A stretch of 64,000 nucleotides of DNA from Planctomycetota bacterium (GTDB lineage: Bacteria; Planctomycetota; Planctomycetia; Pirellulales; Pirellulaceae), in contig JABAAE010000001.1 of NCBI GenBank assembly GCA_014238905.1, positions 356,712 to 420,711 of the forward strand, written 5' to 3'. A model generated the notes under the pieces. It had not been told where the DNA came from. It worked only from the letters and a program-made list of their open reading frames with translations, and did not search any database. Within the stretch, counting starts at the first letter, position 1; the number at the start of each line of letters is the position of its first letter. Positions 46,974 through 56,534 of the stretch are shown piece by piece. The translations under genes were made by a program, and so were the position numbers.

Positions 46974-48437
46974 ATGAATCGACGTAATTTTCTATGGCAA
47001 TCTGGTGGAGGTTTGGGTGGCGTTGCTTTATCGGCATTGTTGGCTGACTCAATAGCTGGTGAAGATAAAGAAACAATCGGCAAGGGTGCCGCCCTAACCC
47101 GTTTACATCATGAACCAAAAGCCAAACGCATCGTGCAACTTTTTATGAGTGGTGCCGCCAGCCATCTGGACATGTGGGACCACAAGCCATTTCTCGAAAA
47201 ACATCATGGCGAGAAATCAGATTTTGGTGAAAAAGTAGAACTGTTTCAGAATGGTCATGGCCCGTGGATGAAATCTCCCTGGAAATTTAAACCATATGGT
47301 GATTCCGGGAAGATGCTCAGCGACGTTGTCGCTCCGCTAGGCAAACATGCTGATGATATGGCATTTGTGCATAATCTTGTGGGAAAAACCGGGGTTCACA
47401 GTCAAGCAACCTACCTGCAGGCAACCGGATTCCAGCGGCCTGGGTTTCCTGGTGTCGGGGCCTGGATCAGCTATGCACTGGGTTCGTTAAATGAAAACCT
47501 GCCTTCCTTCGTGGTCATGCCGGATAAACGGGGCTACGCGTCCAATGGTCCCAAGAACTGGCATTCCTCATTTTTACCAGCTGAACATCAAGGGACGGTC
47601 GTTCGACCGGCCAGCAAGTCGCCGATCCCAGATCTTTTTCCCACCAATGGCGATTTCATCACCCCGCAATCCAGCAGTGAAGCGATCGACCTGCTCTCGG
47701 AATTAAATCGACGACATTTGAAACAACGAAAGGGTGATTCTCGATTGGAAGCTCGAATCAAATCCTACGAAATGGCGGCTGGAATGCAGTTGACCGCGCC
47801 TGAAGCATTTGATTTCTCAAAAGAACCTGCCCACATCATGAAGTTATATGGCCTCGATCATGGCAAAAGTTCTTTCGATAAAAATATCAATCCCATCGAA
47901 GAAACGGATTACTTCGGACGAAAATGCCTTGCTGCGCGGCGATTAATGGAAAGAGGGGTCCGATTCATTCAGATCTGGAGTGGCAACGACAACAGCTTTC
48001 CCCGGCGAAACTGGGACTCCCATGAAAATATCCAGCGGGACCATGGCCCTCTCTCTCTCGGCATGGCAAACGGCGCGGCGGCTTTGATTGAGGATTTGAA
48101 ACAGCGCGACATGTTGAAGGATACCTTGATCATGTGGACAACCGAATTTGGGCGTATGCCATCTTCCCAAGGCGGCACAGGACGCGATCACAATCCGTTC
48201 GTCTTTTCGAACTGGTTTTGTGGAGGTGGCATCAAGGGGGGAACAACCTACGGTCAGTCCGATCAGTGGGGATACAAACCACTGGATCGAGACAATCCTA
48301 CGCAAGTCTATGACATCCACGCTACGCTCCTTCATTTGCTCGGAATTAATCATGAAAAACTGACGGTGCCGCACAATGGTATTCAACGCCGTCTTACTGA
48401 TGTTCATGGTCATGTCATCAAGGATCTGATCAGTTAG
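46974..48437 (+). CDS. DUF1501 family Tat-exported protein
   Basis: A 487-residue protein with a twin-arginine signal (NRRNFLWQSGGGLGGVALSALLA). KRIVQLFMSGAASHLDMWDHKP is the family start, and the alkaline-phosphatase-like metal ligands continue in LIMWTTEFGRMPSSQGGTGRDHNP and DIHATLLHLLGI. DUF1501 proteins are almost always encoded next to a DUF1549/1553 protein in Planctomycetes, as here, and the two are thought to act together outside the cytoplasm. The precise reaction is unknown. Confidence 0.94.
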   Translation: MNRRNFLWQSGGGLGGVALSALLADSIAGEDKETIGKGAALTRLHHEPKAKRIVQLFMSGAASHLDMWDHKPFLEKHHGEKSDFGEKVELFQNGHGPWMKSPWKFKPYGDSGKMLSDVVAPLGKHADDMAFVHNLVGKTGVHSQATYLQATGFQRPGFPGVGAWISYALGSLNENLPSFVVMPDKRGYASNGPKNWHSSFLPAEHQGTVVRPASKSPIPDLFPTNGDFITPQSSSEAIDLLSELNRRHLKQRKGDSRLEARIKSYEMAAGMQLTAPEAFDFSKEPAHIMKLYGLDHGKSSFDKNINPIEETDYFGRKCLAARRLMERGVRFIQIWSGNDNSFPRRNWDSHENIQRDHGPLSLGMANGAAALIEDLKQRDMLKDTLIMWTTEFGRMPSSQGGTGRDHNPFVFSNWFCGGGIKGGTTYGQSDQWGYKPLDRDNPTQVYDIHATLLHLLGINHEKLTVPHNGIQRRLTDVHGHVIKDLIS

Positions 48438-48527
48438 GATTCTCTTTTAAAACACCAAGCGGGCCTTCCCGTTGTACAAATCCGTTGCTCCAGCTCAAAC
48501 CACAGCCCTCAACGATAGGCAGCGATC

Positions 48528-50711
48528 ATGAAGTCATTCACCCTCTCATTTAACTCACCGCTCCTCCGCGGACACCACACCGACAAATTTGTCGTACCAC
48601 GCCGTCGGAAATTGTTTTCGTGTTTTTCTTTTTTCGTATCGTTAGCTTTTTTTTTATCTGCAACGGCAACAGCAATTCAAATCAACACAATCGATATAGG
48701 CGTTGCCAAAATTGATGTCACTCCAACCACACCGGTCGTTCTAGCCGGGTATGGTTCACGAAACACGCCCTATGATTCGATCGACGGTCAACTTTGGGCC
48801 AGAGCGCTGGTCATCGGTCGATCGAAACCCGTGGCAGTCGTGGTCCTGGATAATTGTGGTGTACCCAAGGCGATATCCGCCCTTGTAAAAAAGCAGCTGC
48901 GAGATACCGGTTTGACCGATGATCGAATCCTGGTCGCAGCAACCCACACCCACAACGCGCCAACCCTCGTAGGCTATGCCCCTATTCTTTGGCAGGGAAG
49001 AATGACACCCGAACAGGAGCTTGCAACAGAAAACTACACCCGCCAGGTTGTTTCCCAGATGGTTACGGCAGTGAAAAAAGCGATGACCTCCCGGGAACCC
49101 ATGACTTTGGAATGGGGACAGGGCCGTGTTCTTTTCGGCGGAAATCGCCGGGTCCTGAATGCTGAAAAATGGGCCGGTTTTGGTTTGCAGCAAAACGGCC
49201 CTGTCGATCACAGCCTCCCTATCTTGGCCGCCCGAGATCGCGATGGAGTCGTTAGGATGATTTGGGCGAACTATGCCTGCCATTGCACCACGGTTGGTTC
49301 TCGAAATACCATCGGCGGCGACTGGGCTGGTTACGCCAATGATGCCATCGAAAAAACGTTTCCAGATGCGACCTCTCTAACAACCATTGGATTTGGCGCC
49401 GACATCGGCCCCCAACCCAGCGGGACCGTTGAATTGGCTAAAAAGCATGGGGCTGCCATTTCAACCGAGGTCGAGAGGCTGTTAAAAACAGAGAATGACG
49501 CGCAGCAGTCGGGGCAATCCGCCGCAAAGACCAGAAGGATCAACTCGGAGCCCACCGTGGTATCCCGGTCCATTGAGTTGCCGCTCAACAAACCACCCGG
49601 GAAAAAATATTGGGAGCAACAATTAAGCACCCGCGGGTGGAGTTTTCAATTGGCAACGGCGATGCTTAAACAAATTCAGGAGAAAGGAGCCGTTGCTGAT
49701 CAGGTGGATTACCCGATTACCCTCTGGAAATTTGGAGACCAATTGGCAATGGCATTTCTCCCCGGTGAGGTGGTGGTGGACTATGCCGTTCGACTCAAAT
49801 CCGAACTCGATTGGCAGCGACTCTGGTTGACAGCCTGGACCAATGACATGCCAGGCTATATCCCCTCTCGAAGGGTCCTCCTCGAAGGAGGCTACGAGGC
49901 TGAATTTTCACAAGTTTATTACGGGTTGCCGGGCACTTACCACCCTGCCATCGAAAACAGGATTGTGAATTGCGTCAAAGACATGGCAGGCCAGGAGTTT
50001 CTTAATTCCGCCGCCCAACCGGAATCTCCTTTTCATAAGATGCCGAGCCTGGAACCCGGAGCCTTCCGATCCTTAGGGCAATGGCTTTTGACCGAAGAAG
50101 CCAAAGGTCAATCGAATGTCATCAACAAAATCCGTGAGCTGATACAGACTGCCCAACCGGCGGTCCATTCAATTCCTCCTGACTCGGGTGAGAAAACGAA
50201 TTGGAACAATTTCGCCGGGGAGATGGTTCCCAGAGTCTTTATCAGGCAAGAGCAATCAAATTTGTCTCTGTCATGGACGAGCCTTTTGGCAGCCAACCTG
50301 GACCGGTCTTCCAACCGACAGCAGAAGGGAAAAAATCCAGCGTCCACTAAAGTAAGTGTGCTTTGTTTTTCTGGAGGCTTGGGCTGGCTGTCCGAGCCGA
50401 AAACCGCTGGTTTCGAAATCCAGATTGGGAACAATGACAAGATTCAATTCGACGTCGTCAAAAATCTCTCGCGATGGAAATCAGAGTCTGGTCAGTCTGA
50501 ATTAATCTATTTGCCCATGTGGAAATCAGACGTCGATTCGGGCGGGTTCTTTTTTTTGATCATCAACAACCAGGTTTTTCAAAACAGATCATCAATCAAA
50601 CTGATGGTTCGTTCACTTGGAACTGGATCCAAACGGTGGTTTGGTTTGGACCGTCACCAGGATATCAAAAAACATCTCAACCAATTAGAAAAGGTCTTTG
50701 CACCCAAGTAG
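48528..50711 (+). CDS. Exported neutral/alkaline ceramidase-like hydrolase
   Basis: A 727-residue protein. A hydrophobic export helix lies at about 32-50 (CFSFFVSLAFFLSATATA) after a basic stretch. The mature part begins with the family segment IGVAKIDVTPTTPVVLAGYGSR. The zinc-binding ATHTHNAPTLVGY motif gives two histidines, and WANYACHCTTVG and LPGEVVVDYAVRL continue the N-terminal neutral-ceramidase domain. Many planctomycete proteins with this domain are not ceramidases, so an amide- or ester-hydrolysing role is the safe statement. It follows the DUF1501 gene by 90 bases and may belong to the same unit. Confidence 0.9.
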   Translation: MKSFTLSFNSPLLRGHHTDKFVVPRRRKLFSCFSFFVSLAFFLSATATAIQINTIDIGVAKIDVTPTTPVVLAGYGSRNTPYDSIDGQLWARALVIGRSKPVAVVVLDNCGVPKAISALVKKQLRDTGLTDDRILVAATHTHNAPTLVGYAPILWQGRMTPEQELATENYTRQVVSQMVTAVKKAMTSREPMTLEWGQGRVLFGGNRRVLNAEKWAGFGLQQNGPVDHSLPILAARDRDGVVRMIWANYACHCTTVGSRNTIGGDWAGYANDAIEKTFPDATSLTTIGFGADIGPQPSGTVELAKKHGAAISTEVERLLKTENDAQQSGQSAAKTRRINSEPTVVSRSIELPLNKPPGKKYWEQQLSTRGWSFQLATAMLKQIQEKGAVADQVDYPITLWKFGDQLAMAFLPGEVVVDYAVRLKSELDWQRLWLTAWTNDMPGYIPSRRVLLEGGYEAEFSQVYYGLPGTYHPAIENRIVNCVKDMAGQEFLNSAAQPESPFHKMPSLEPGAFRSLGQWLLTEEAKGQSNVINKIRELIQTAQPAVHSIPPDSGEKTNWNNFAGEMVPRVFIRQEQSNLSLSWTSLLAANLDRSSNRQQKGKNPASTKVSVLCFSGGLGWLSEPKTAGFEIQIGNNDKIQFDVVKNLSRWKSESGQSELIYLPMWKSDVDSGGFFFLIINNQVFQNRSSIKLMVRSLGTGSKRWFGLDRHQDIKKHLNQLEKVFAPK

Positions 50712-50845
50712 TTGGCCTGCCCCACAAAGGCTCCCTCTAACCGCCAAGCCATTGATCACCGGCAGCGTCAAGAGAGCTCAGCTCAGCCTCAGGATGTCGG
50801 GCCGGATTGAGACCCAGTGCTTGAGAGACCGAGCGATTGAGACCA

Positions 50846-52219
50846 CTACAATTCCAGTTTTCCGGTACTGTCACCCAGCGATTTGATCTTCACGCCAACC
50901 TGATCCAGCATGGTCAAATAAAGATTGGTCAATGGTGTCTCTTTGCGATACCGGATGTGACGCCCGGTCTCGAAACTCTTACCGCCAGAACCAAAAAGGG
51001 CAACAGGAAGATTGTCATGGTTGTGTCTATTTCCATCACCAATCCCACTACCATAAACAATGATCGAATTATCCAGGAGTGTACTGTCACCCTCTTGGAC
51101 TGAATCAAGCCTTTGCAGAAAATGTGCCAACAAGGTTGCGTGATAGACGTTTATTTTTTCAATGTTGGATTTTTTGTCACGGTTGTCTCCATGATGTGAG
51201 GAGTCGTGGTGACCCATGTTGGCACCCACGGACTTGTAACTTCGATTGCTGCCGGCGTTGGTAAACATGAAAGTCTGAACCCGGGTAGAATCAGTTTGGA
51301 ACGCCAACACCATCAAATCCATCATCAGCTTGACATGAGATTCGAATTCCCGGGGCACACCCGCAGGGCGGGGATAATCCGGCACATCCGTTTCAGGCAA
51401 ATGGAGTTTATCGACGCCAACGATTTGACGTTCCACCTGACGTACCGCGAAAAGATATTCGTCCAGTTTTTTCCTGTCTGTTGAACCGAGACCTTTTTGC
51501 AAGCTCTTGGCGTCCTCAAGGACAAAATCCAACACACTCATTTTATACTTTTCACGTTTCAGCTTGGCATTTCCCTTTTCCTTAACGCTGCCATTACCAA
51601 ACAATCGGTCGAAAACAGCCGCCGGATTGATCTCCTTGGCAACAGGGGTGGATTCGTTCCTCCAACTCATATTGGAAGAATAAGCGCAACTGTATCCCGA
51701 GTCGCAACGGCCTGATTGTGAACTTGCCTCGGTACCCAGTTCCATGGACGAGAACCGTGTCAAATGTCCTATTCCATCAGCGGCGAGTTGATCAACCGAA
51801 ACGCCGTTCTTGATATCCTTGCCACCGGTCTTTCTTGGATGTGCGCCTGTCAGATACGCCGCCACAGATCTGGCATGATCTCCGCCCCCATCGCCCAATG
51901 GTCTAGCACCGTTGAGGGTTAGCCCACTAAGAACGTTCATCTTGGACTGATATTTTTCTACCGGTCGGAGAATGTTTTTCAATTCAAACGAAGCACCCTC
52001 ACTGGATGGAGTCCATTCATCCATATGCATACCGTTGGGCACATAAAGGAAAGCCATCCGTTTTGGAGCATCGCTTGCTGAAGACGCAGAAAGAGCTCTT
52101 GAGGGGCCTGTCGACGGGCCTAGAGAGGAACCCATGGCCTCCAGTGCGGGCAGCGCGACAACGGTTCCCAACCCCCTTAATACCGACCGCCGGGAGATAT
52201 TGTTTTTAGATAAACTCAC
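50846..52219 (-). CDS. DUF1552 family Tat-exported protein
   Basis: A 457-residue protein with a twin-arginine signal (SRRSVLRGLGTVVALPALEAMG). The body has the family segments KRMAFLYVPNGMHMDEWTP, VLSGLTLNGA and GGGDHARSVAAYLTG, and, near the end, STLLDNSIIVYGSGIGDGNRHNHDNLPVALFG. Its start codon overlaps the stop of the upstream gene by four bases, so the two are translationally coupled; this DUF1552 plus DUF1587-1595 pair is a standard planctomycete unit. Function is not established. Confidence 0.94.
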   Translation of the reverse strand: MSLSKNNISRRSVLRGLGTVVALPALEAMGSSLGPSTGPSRALSASSASDAPKRMAFLYVPNGMHMDEWTPSSEGASFELKNILRPVEKYQSKMNVLSGLTLNGARPLGDGGGDHARSVAAYLTGAHPRKTGGKDIKNGVSVDQLAADGIGHLTRFSSMELGTEASSQSGRCDSGYSCAYSSNMSWRNESTPVAKEINPAAVFDRLFGNGSVKEKGNAKLKREKYKMSVLDFVLEDAKSLQKGLGSTDRKKLDEYLFAVRQVERQIVGVDKLHLPETDVPDYPRPAGVPREFESHVKLMMDLMVLAFQTDSTRVQTFMFTNAGSNRSYKSVGANMGHHDSSHHGDNRDKKSNIEKINVYHATLLAHFLQRLDSVQEGDSTLLDNSIIVYGSGIGDGNRHNHDNLPVALFGSGGKSFETGRHIRYRKETPLTNLYLTMLDQVGVKIKSLGDSTGKLEL

Positions 52220-54591
52220 GGTGAGATTCCTTTACGTTTTTGGAAGGGATCACTTTCTACAATGGCACAAATCAGTTCGGAAAAACGGTAATCCGCCCTG
52301 GCAAGTCGTTCCATTATCTTATCGACAGCACAGCGGTCATAATACTCGATTCCGCGGCCAAGCGCAAAGGTTAACATCTTTTCCACGATGCAACGTATGA
52401 ATTGGTCCTTTTTTACGGTCGTCAGCAGCTTCTGGAGCTCTTGGGCACCCTCAAATCTTGCCCCATTGGTTAATTCTCCCGAGGCGTCAATAGGCAACTT
52501 CTGGTCCACCTCACGCCATCTTCCTATGGCATCAAAATTTTCTAGCGCAAAGCCAATGGGATCCATTTGGGCGTGGCAGGAAGCACAACCGGGATTCTCC
52601 CTGTGCTGCTGCATCTTTTGACGGAGTGTCCCGACGAGCTGCTTTTGGTCTTCAATCTCCATCACATTGGGAGCAGGCGGAGGGGGTGGCAAATTGAGAA
52701 GATTTTCCAGAACCCACCGCCCCCTTTTAACAGGAGACGTTCGAGTCGGATTGGACGTCAGGGTCAGGACGGAACCTTGTGTAAGAATCCCGCCTCTGGG
52801 CGTGCCCGCCAGGGATATCTTTTCAAAACGATCGCTTTCTTTTCCCTTAAGTGTGGGTACTTCTATTCCATAGTGTTCAGCCAATTCTCTATTCACAAAC
52901 GTGTAATCCGCTTCCAGAAAATCCAAAAGACTACCGTCCCGGCGAAGCAAGTCCCACGCAAAAAGCTCCGTCTCTTTTTTCATAGCGGCTGCTAACTGTG
53001 GGCTAAACCCGGGAAAGAGATTGCCATCGAATGAAATGTCTTTCAGGTTTCTGAGTTGTAGCCATTGCCCGACAAAATTTCGGACCAGTTGTGCTGATCG
53101 GGGATCTGCCAGCATGCGTTTAACATGCCTCTGCAGCCGGTCTCCGGACCTTATGCGACCCCCAAATGCATCTTTGAAAAGGGCATCATCCGGCATGCTA
53201 CTCCAAACAAAAAACGAGAGCGATGTCGCCAGTTCAAATTCGTCCAATACCCTGACGTGGCCGTCGACCACCGGCTTTTCGACCTTAAAAAGAAAATGCG
53301 GTGAAACCAGGATAGCCTGTAGAGCCAATTGAATTCCTGTCTCAAAATTATCGCCATTGATCTTCGCTAGACGCACCAGCTTCAACAACCTTGTCATTTC
53401 ATTCTCAGTGACCGGTCTTCGAAATGCTCGACTGGCAATCCTCGTCAAAATACGGCGTGCGGCCACGGCCTCCGGCATGTCCTCACCCGGGCTAACAAAA
53501 AAGATCTTTTGATGGGTCTCGGGTAACTTTACTTTTTTTTCCGTTGGGCCTCTGACCAAAATCGATTCAATATATAAATTGCGATCTCGACCAGCCGGAC
53601 GTGGAAGGGTCGGATCATAGAAATCATTCAAAAAACGAATGCCAATCGATCGAATTCCCTGTTGCAATCGCGCCTCATAACGCAATGTCACGGGTTCTTC
53701 CCGCGTGGCCTCAATGGAAGTTTTTTTCAGAGTGTTCCTCCCCGAAATCAACTCCACTTTGACGGGCTCATCTCCAGCCTGATCACCGTAGAGAACCAAT
53801 TCGATTTCGTACGAACCGGTCGTCGGTATTTTCACTCTAAGCCTTGCGGTGCCCTCGGTGGTCAATACCCTGTCCTGGTTTCCCCTTGGCGCACCGTCAC
53901 CAAGCAAATCTTTTCCATCTGTCTGATTGACGAAATCGGGTTCAAATCCGCGAGTAACAATAGCCTTCCCGGAGATGGTCTCAGCGGCGACAAGATATTT
54001 TTCAAACAGAATTGGCGGGAGCGACAAGACATCGCCGATATTGTCAAACCCATACCCCACATCGTCACCTGGAAAACCAGCGGCCGGACGATAATCCAAT
54101 CCGATCAACTCCTTCACGGTATTGCGATATTCGTTTCGGTTGAGACGTCGAATCGTGACCTGTCCCGGATTGGAACCTTTTGAGCAATCCACCCGGTTGA
54201 GCAGTTCGTCGAGTTGCTTTTGAAACTCTTCCCGTACCGATTTATCCAGCGTGACCTCTTCAGGAGGCGGCATATCCCCGAACCGAACTCTTTGTAGAGC
54301 TTTCAGCCAATGCTCACGCGATTGCAGAACCTCATCCGCCGACTGAAAACTTGCCAGATCGAAATCCCCTTCGGGAGAATTTTTTCCATGGCAATCCAAA
54401 CAATACTTTTCCACCAACGGCTGCAGGGTTTGTTTGTAAAGCGATCTCTGCGTCTTCAGATCCTGAGCGCAGCAAGCTAGAGATGTCGATAGCAGGACCA
54501 AAACGCCACTGCAACGGTTTAATAAACGATTCACCGAACGAATCTGGTAGGAGGGACAACTTCTGTTAAAGCCTGACCGCACAAAAAACAT
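52216..54591 (-). CDS. Cytochrome c/DUF1587-1592-1588-1585-1595 protein
   Basis: A 791-residue exported protein from ATG 54591; a TTG at 54633 in the same frame is less likely. The signal (RCSGVLVLLSTSLACCAQ) is followed by a haem motif, CLDCH (VEKYCLDCHGKNSPEGD). Then come the standard blocks in order: TIRRLNRNEYRNTVKELIG (DUF1587), FRRPVTENEMTRLLKL (DUF1595), LATSLSFFVWSSMPDD (DUF1592), GGILTQGSVLTLTSNPTRTSPVKRGRW with CASCHAQMDPIGFALENFDAIG (DUF1588), and GRGIEYYDRC (DUF1585). The second CASCH suggests two haems. It is coupled to the DUF1552 gene. Confidence 0.93.
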   Translation of the reverse strand: MFFVRSGFNRSCPSYQIRSVNRLLNRCSGVLVLLSTSLACCAQDLKTQRSLYKQTLQPLVEKYCLDCHGKNSPEGDFDLASFQSADEVLQSREHWLKALQRVRFGDMPPPEEVTLDKSVREEFQKQLDELLNRVDCSKGSNPGQVTIRRLNRNEYRNTVKELIGLDYRPAAGFPGDDVGYGFDNIGDVLSLPPILFEKYLVAAETISGKAIVTRGFEPDFVNQTDGKDLLGDGAPRGNQDRVLTTEGTARLRVKIPTTGSYEIELVLYGDQAGDEPVKVELISGRNTLKKTSIEATREEPVTLRYEARLQQGIRSIGIRFLNDFYDPTLPRPAGRDRNLYIESILVRGPTEKKVKLPETHQKIFFVSPGEDMPEAVAARRILTRIASRAFRRPVTENEMTRLLKLVRLAKINGDNFETGIQLALQAILVSPHFLFKVEKPVVDGHVRVLDEFELATSLSFFVWSSMPDDALFKDAFGGRIRSGDRLQRHVKRMLADPRSAQLVRNFVGQWLQLRNLKDISFDGNLFPGFSPQLAAAMKKETELFAWDLLRRDGSLLDFLEADYTFVNRELAEHYGIEVPTLKGKESDRFEKISLAGTPRGGILTQGSVLTLTSNPTRTSPVKRGRWVLENLLNLPPPPPAPNVMEIEDQKQLVGTLRQKMQQHRENPGCASCHAQMDPIGFALENFDAIGRWREVDQKLPIDASGELTNGARFEGAQELQKLLTTVKKDQFIRCIVEKMLTFALGRGIEYYDRCAVDKIMERLARADYRFSELICAIVESDPFQKRKGISP

Positions 54592-54767
54592 GACACTAAC
54601 CGAGCGGCAAGCTGTGATGGCAGGCGAAAGCAAATTCTAGGAGTTAAATAGGTTTGATTTTCCTCGGCCAGAACACTGCAGAGTGTTTTGTTGGCCAGGG
54701 GAAGGGAACGCTCTTTAGGCCAGTTAGTATCTTACGCTCAAACGCAAGAAAATTCCAATGACGAAAT

Positions 54768-55016
54768 TTAGCTATCCTTCAGTTGATTGTGACTTCCATC
54801 ACAATTTGGAGCATTCGCCGTCTTCTTGCAGGCACAAAAAAAGGCTGTTTTCGACTCATCGGCCTGAAAAACTGTCGGCGTGAATCCGGTTCCCTTATGG
54901 CGACCATCGCAAAACGGTTGGGCTTCGGACAGACCACAGGTGCAAAATGCATATTTTTTGCCTGCCTCTAAATCAACTTGGCAGGGCGAGGTGCCGGCTA
55001 CTTTGGGTTCATTCAT
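54768..55016 (-). CDS. Double CDGSH iron-sulfur protein
   Basis: An 82-residue protein with two complete CDGSH-type 2Fe-2S sites: Cys25, Cys27, Cys36 and His40, and Cys61, Cys63, Cys72 and His76 (CTCGLSEAQPFCDGRH and CACKKTANAPNCDGSH). Each cluster is held by three cysteines and one histidine, so it is redox- and pH-labile. There is no membrane anchor, unlike mitochondrial mitoNEET. Length and tandem layout are as in bacterial two-CDGSH proteins. It ends 177 bases upstream of the DUF1587-1595 gene on the same strand and is probably independent of it. Confidence 0.95.
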   Translation of the reverse strand: MNEPKVAGTSPCQVDLEAGKKYAFCTCGLSEAQPFCDGRHKGTGFTPTVFQADESKTAFFCACKKTANAPNCDGSHNQLKDS

Positions 55017-55347
55017 CCTGTCGATTCCTTACTACTAAAATTAACTTGATCTTGTATGCCATGGCTTATTTCCCGCTGTAACGCGAAATAAACAAAAGGT
55101 TGAGTGCTTTTGACCCCCCAAATCGCTGCTTGAATGCATCGGACCCCAGCACACAACCGAGTTCGCTTCCTGTCAAATTCTATCCGATGGTTTCATTCTA
55201 TCTGATGCTTTACCGCCAACCCTACCCCAAACGGGATCTGGCTGAACGACTGCAATATTTGGTTGGATAGGACATTGACGTTGATTTTCGAATAACCATT
55301 TGCGTGGTACGATAAAGCAAAAGATATCCGATGGAGGCACTAGAACG
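55017..55347. other. Divergent intergenic region
   Basis: It separates the CDGSH gene (minus) from the small unknown gene (plus). A short imperfect direct repeat, ATTCTATCCGATG then ATTCTATCTGATG, lies around 55179-55206. No promoter could be placed with confidence. Confidence 0.5.
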
Positions 55348-55575
55348 ATGAAGTTTATTGAAATGACAGGGAAACAACTCACCGACGTCATCAATGATGG
55401 GGAGTTGCACGTAACCGATTTGGCCGGGGCGGGTGTCGATGAAGACTCCATCGTACGCGTCAACGAGCATGGAGACATCGAAGTCCGGAGGCCCGCCAAA
55501 TGGGACGTAATCGGAGGTTTATTGGGTAGTTTTGAAGATCGCATTACCAAGAAAACGGGATACAATTGGGCATGA
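55348..55575 (+). CDS. Small unknown protein, 75 residues
   Basis: ATG at 55348 is chosen because GGAGG lies 10 bases upstream, one of the better Shine-Dalgarno sequences in the window; the frame is open from 55300. The protein is acidic in the first two thirds (MTGKQLTDVINDGELHVTDLAGAGVDEDSIVRVNEHGDIEVRRP) and looks like a small beta-rich fold, ending in a helix-like tail (WDVIGGLLGSFEDRITKKTG). No family or catalytic motif was recognised. The well-placed ribosome-binding site supports it as real. Confidence 0.7.
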   Translation: MKFIEMTGKQLTDVINDGELHVTDLAGAGVDEDSIVRVNEHGDIEVRRPAKWDVIGGLLGSFEDRITKKTGYNWA

Positions 55576-55659
55576 CGCTATTCGTCCTGCGACCGACCGT
55601 ATTGTTTCAAGTTCTTTTTTCGCCTTCCTCAACAACTTGATGGACTTTCGGGCACGCTC

Positions 55660-56514
55660 GTGAGAATTGGCAATTTTGAAATCCAGAGCATCAGTGGAGG
55701 GCGATTTCGTCTCGACGGGGGAGCCATGTTCGGTGTGGTCCCCAAGCCATTGTGGGATCGTAAATCCCCCGCCAACGAGTTGAACCGGATCCAACTGGAT
55801 ACCAATTGCCTCTGCCTTATCAGGGAAAAAGAAATTGTTCTTTGTGATACCGGTTTTGGCACAAAGCTCTCATCGAAAGAGCAGATGCATCTGGAAGCCA
55901 GTTCCGGCAACTGCTTGGTCGAGAACCTTGAGAAAGTCGGTATTCAACCTGAAGCAGTCACCCATGTCATCTTCTCTCACCTGCATTTTGACCATGCAGG
56001 AGGAGCAACGTGTTTCGATTCCCATCAAAACCTGCAATTGACTTTTCCCAATGCCGTTCATGTGATGCAGGAACAGGAGAAGACCGACGCTCTCGGAAAC
56101 GCACCCGAATTGGAGGGGAATTATTTTGTCCCCGAGTTAAAATTCCTGTTTGAAAAGGCTCGCTGCCAGATCATCAACGGAGGTGCCGAGATTATTCCAG
56201 GCATCCAAGTCGAAAAAACCGGTGGACACACCGCTGGTCATCAAGCAATTCGGATTCGAGGTGAAGACCGCGGCGGTATTTATCTAGGTGATCTTTGCCC
56301 GACCACATCCCATCTCAACATCTTTTGGACGATGGCCTACGATGCTTTTCAGCTTGATGTGCGCCGAAAAAAACGGGCTTTGCTTAATGAAATCGCTCGA
56401 GACGAACTGACCCTGTTTTTTGACCACGACGCCCAATTTCAGGCGGCAAACATTCTGAGAAAAAGCAGCACCTCTTTTGAGGTTGGGCAGGTGTTGCCGA
56501 GCCGGGTTGAATAA
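55660..56514 (+). CDS. Metallo-beta-lactamase-fold hydrolase
   Basis: A 284-residue cytoplasmic protein, GTG start at 55660. The zinc motif SHLHFDHAGG (HxHxDH) is intact. The third ligand His is in EKTGGHTAGHQAIRI, the Asp in YLGDLCPTT and a last His in FDHDAQF. The general layout resembles N-acyl-homoserine lactonase-like and related MBL hydrolases (LREKEIVLCDTGFG before the motif), but the substrate is not predicted. It is convergent with the MotB-like pair. Confidence 0.9.
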   Translation: MRIGNFEIQSISGGRFRLDGGAMFGVVPKPLWDRKSPANELNRIQLDTNCLCLIREKEIVLCDTGFGTKLSSKEQMHLEASSGNCLVENLEKVGIQPEAVTHVIFSHLHFDHAGGATCFDSHQNLQLTFPNAVHVMQEQEKTDALGNAPELEGNYFVPELKFLFEKARCQIINGGAEIIPGIQVEKTGGHTAGHQAIRIRGEDRGGIYLGDLCPTTSHLNIFWTMAYDAFQLDVRRKKRALLNEIARDELTLFFDHDAQFQAANILRKSSTSFEVGQVLPSRVE

Positions 56515-56534
56515 CTCAAATTCATGTTTCTAAA

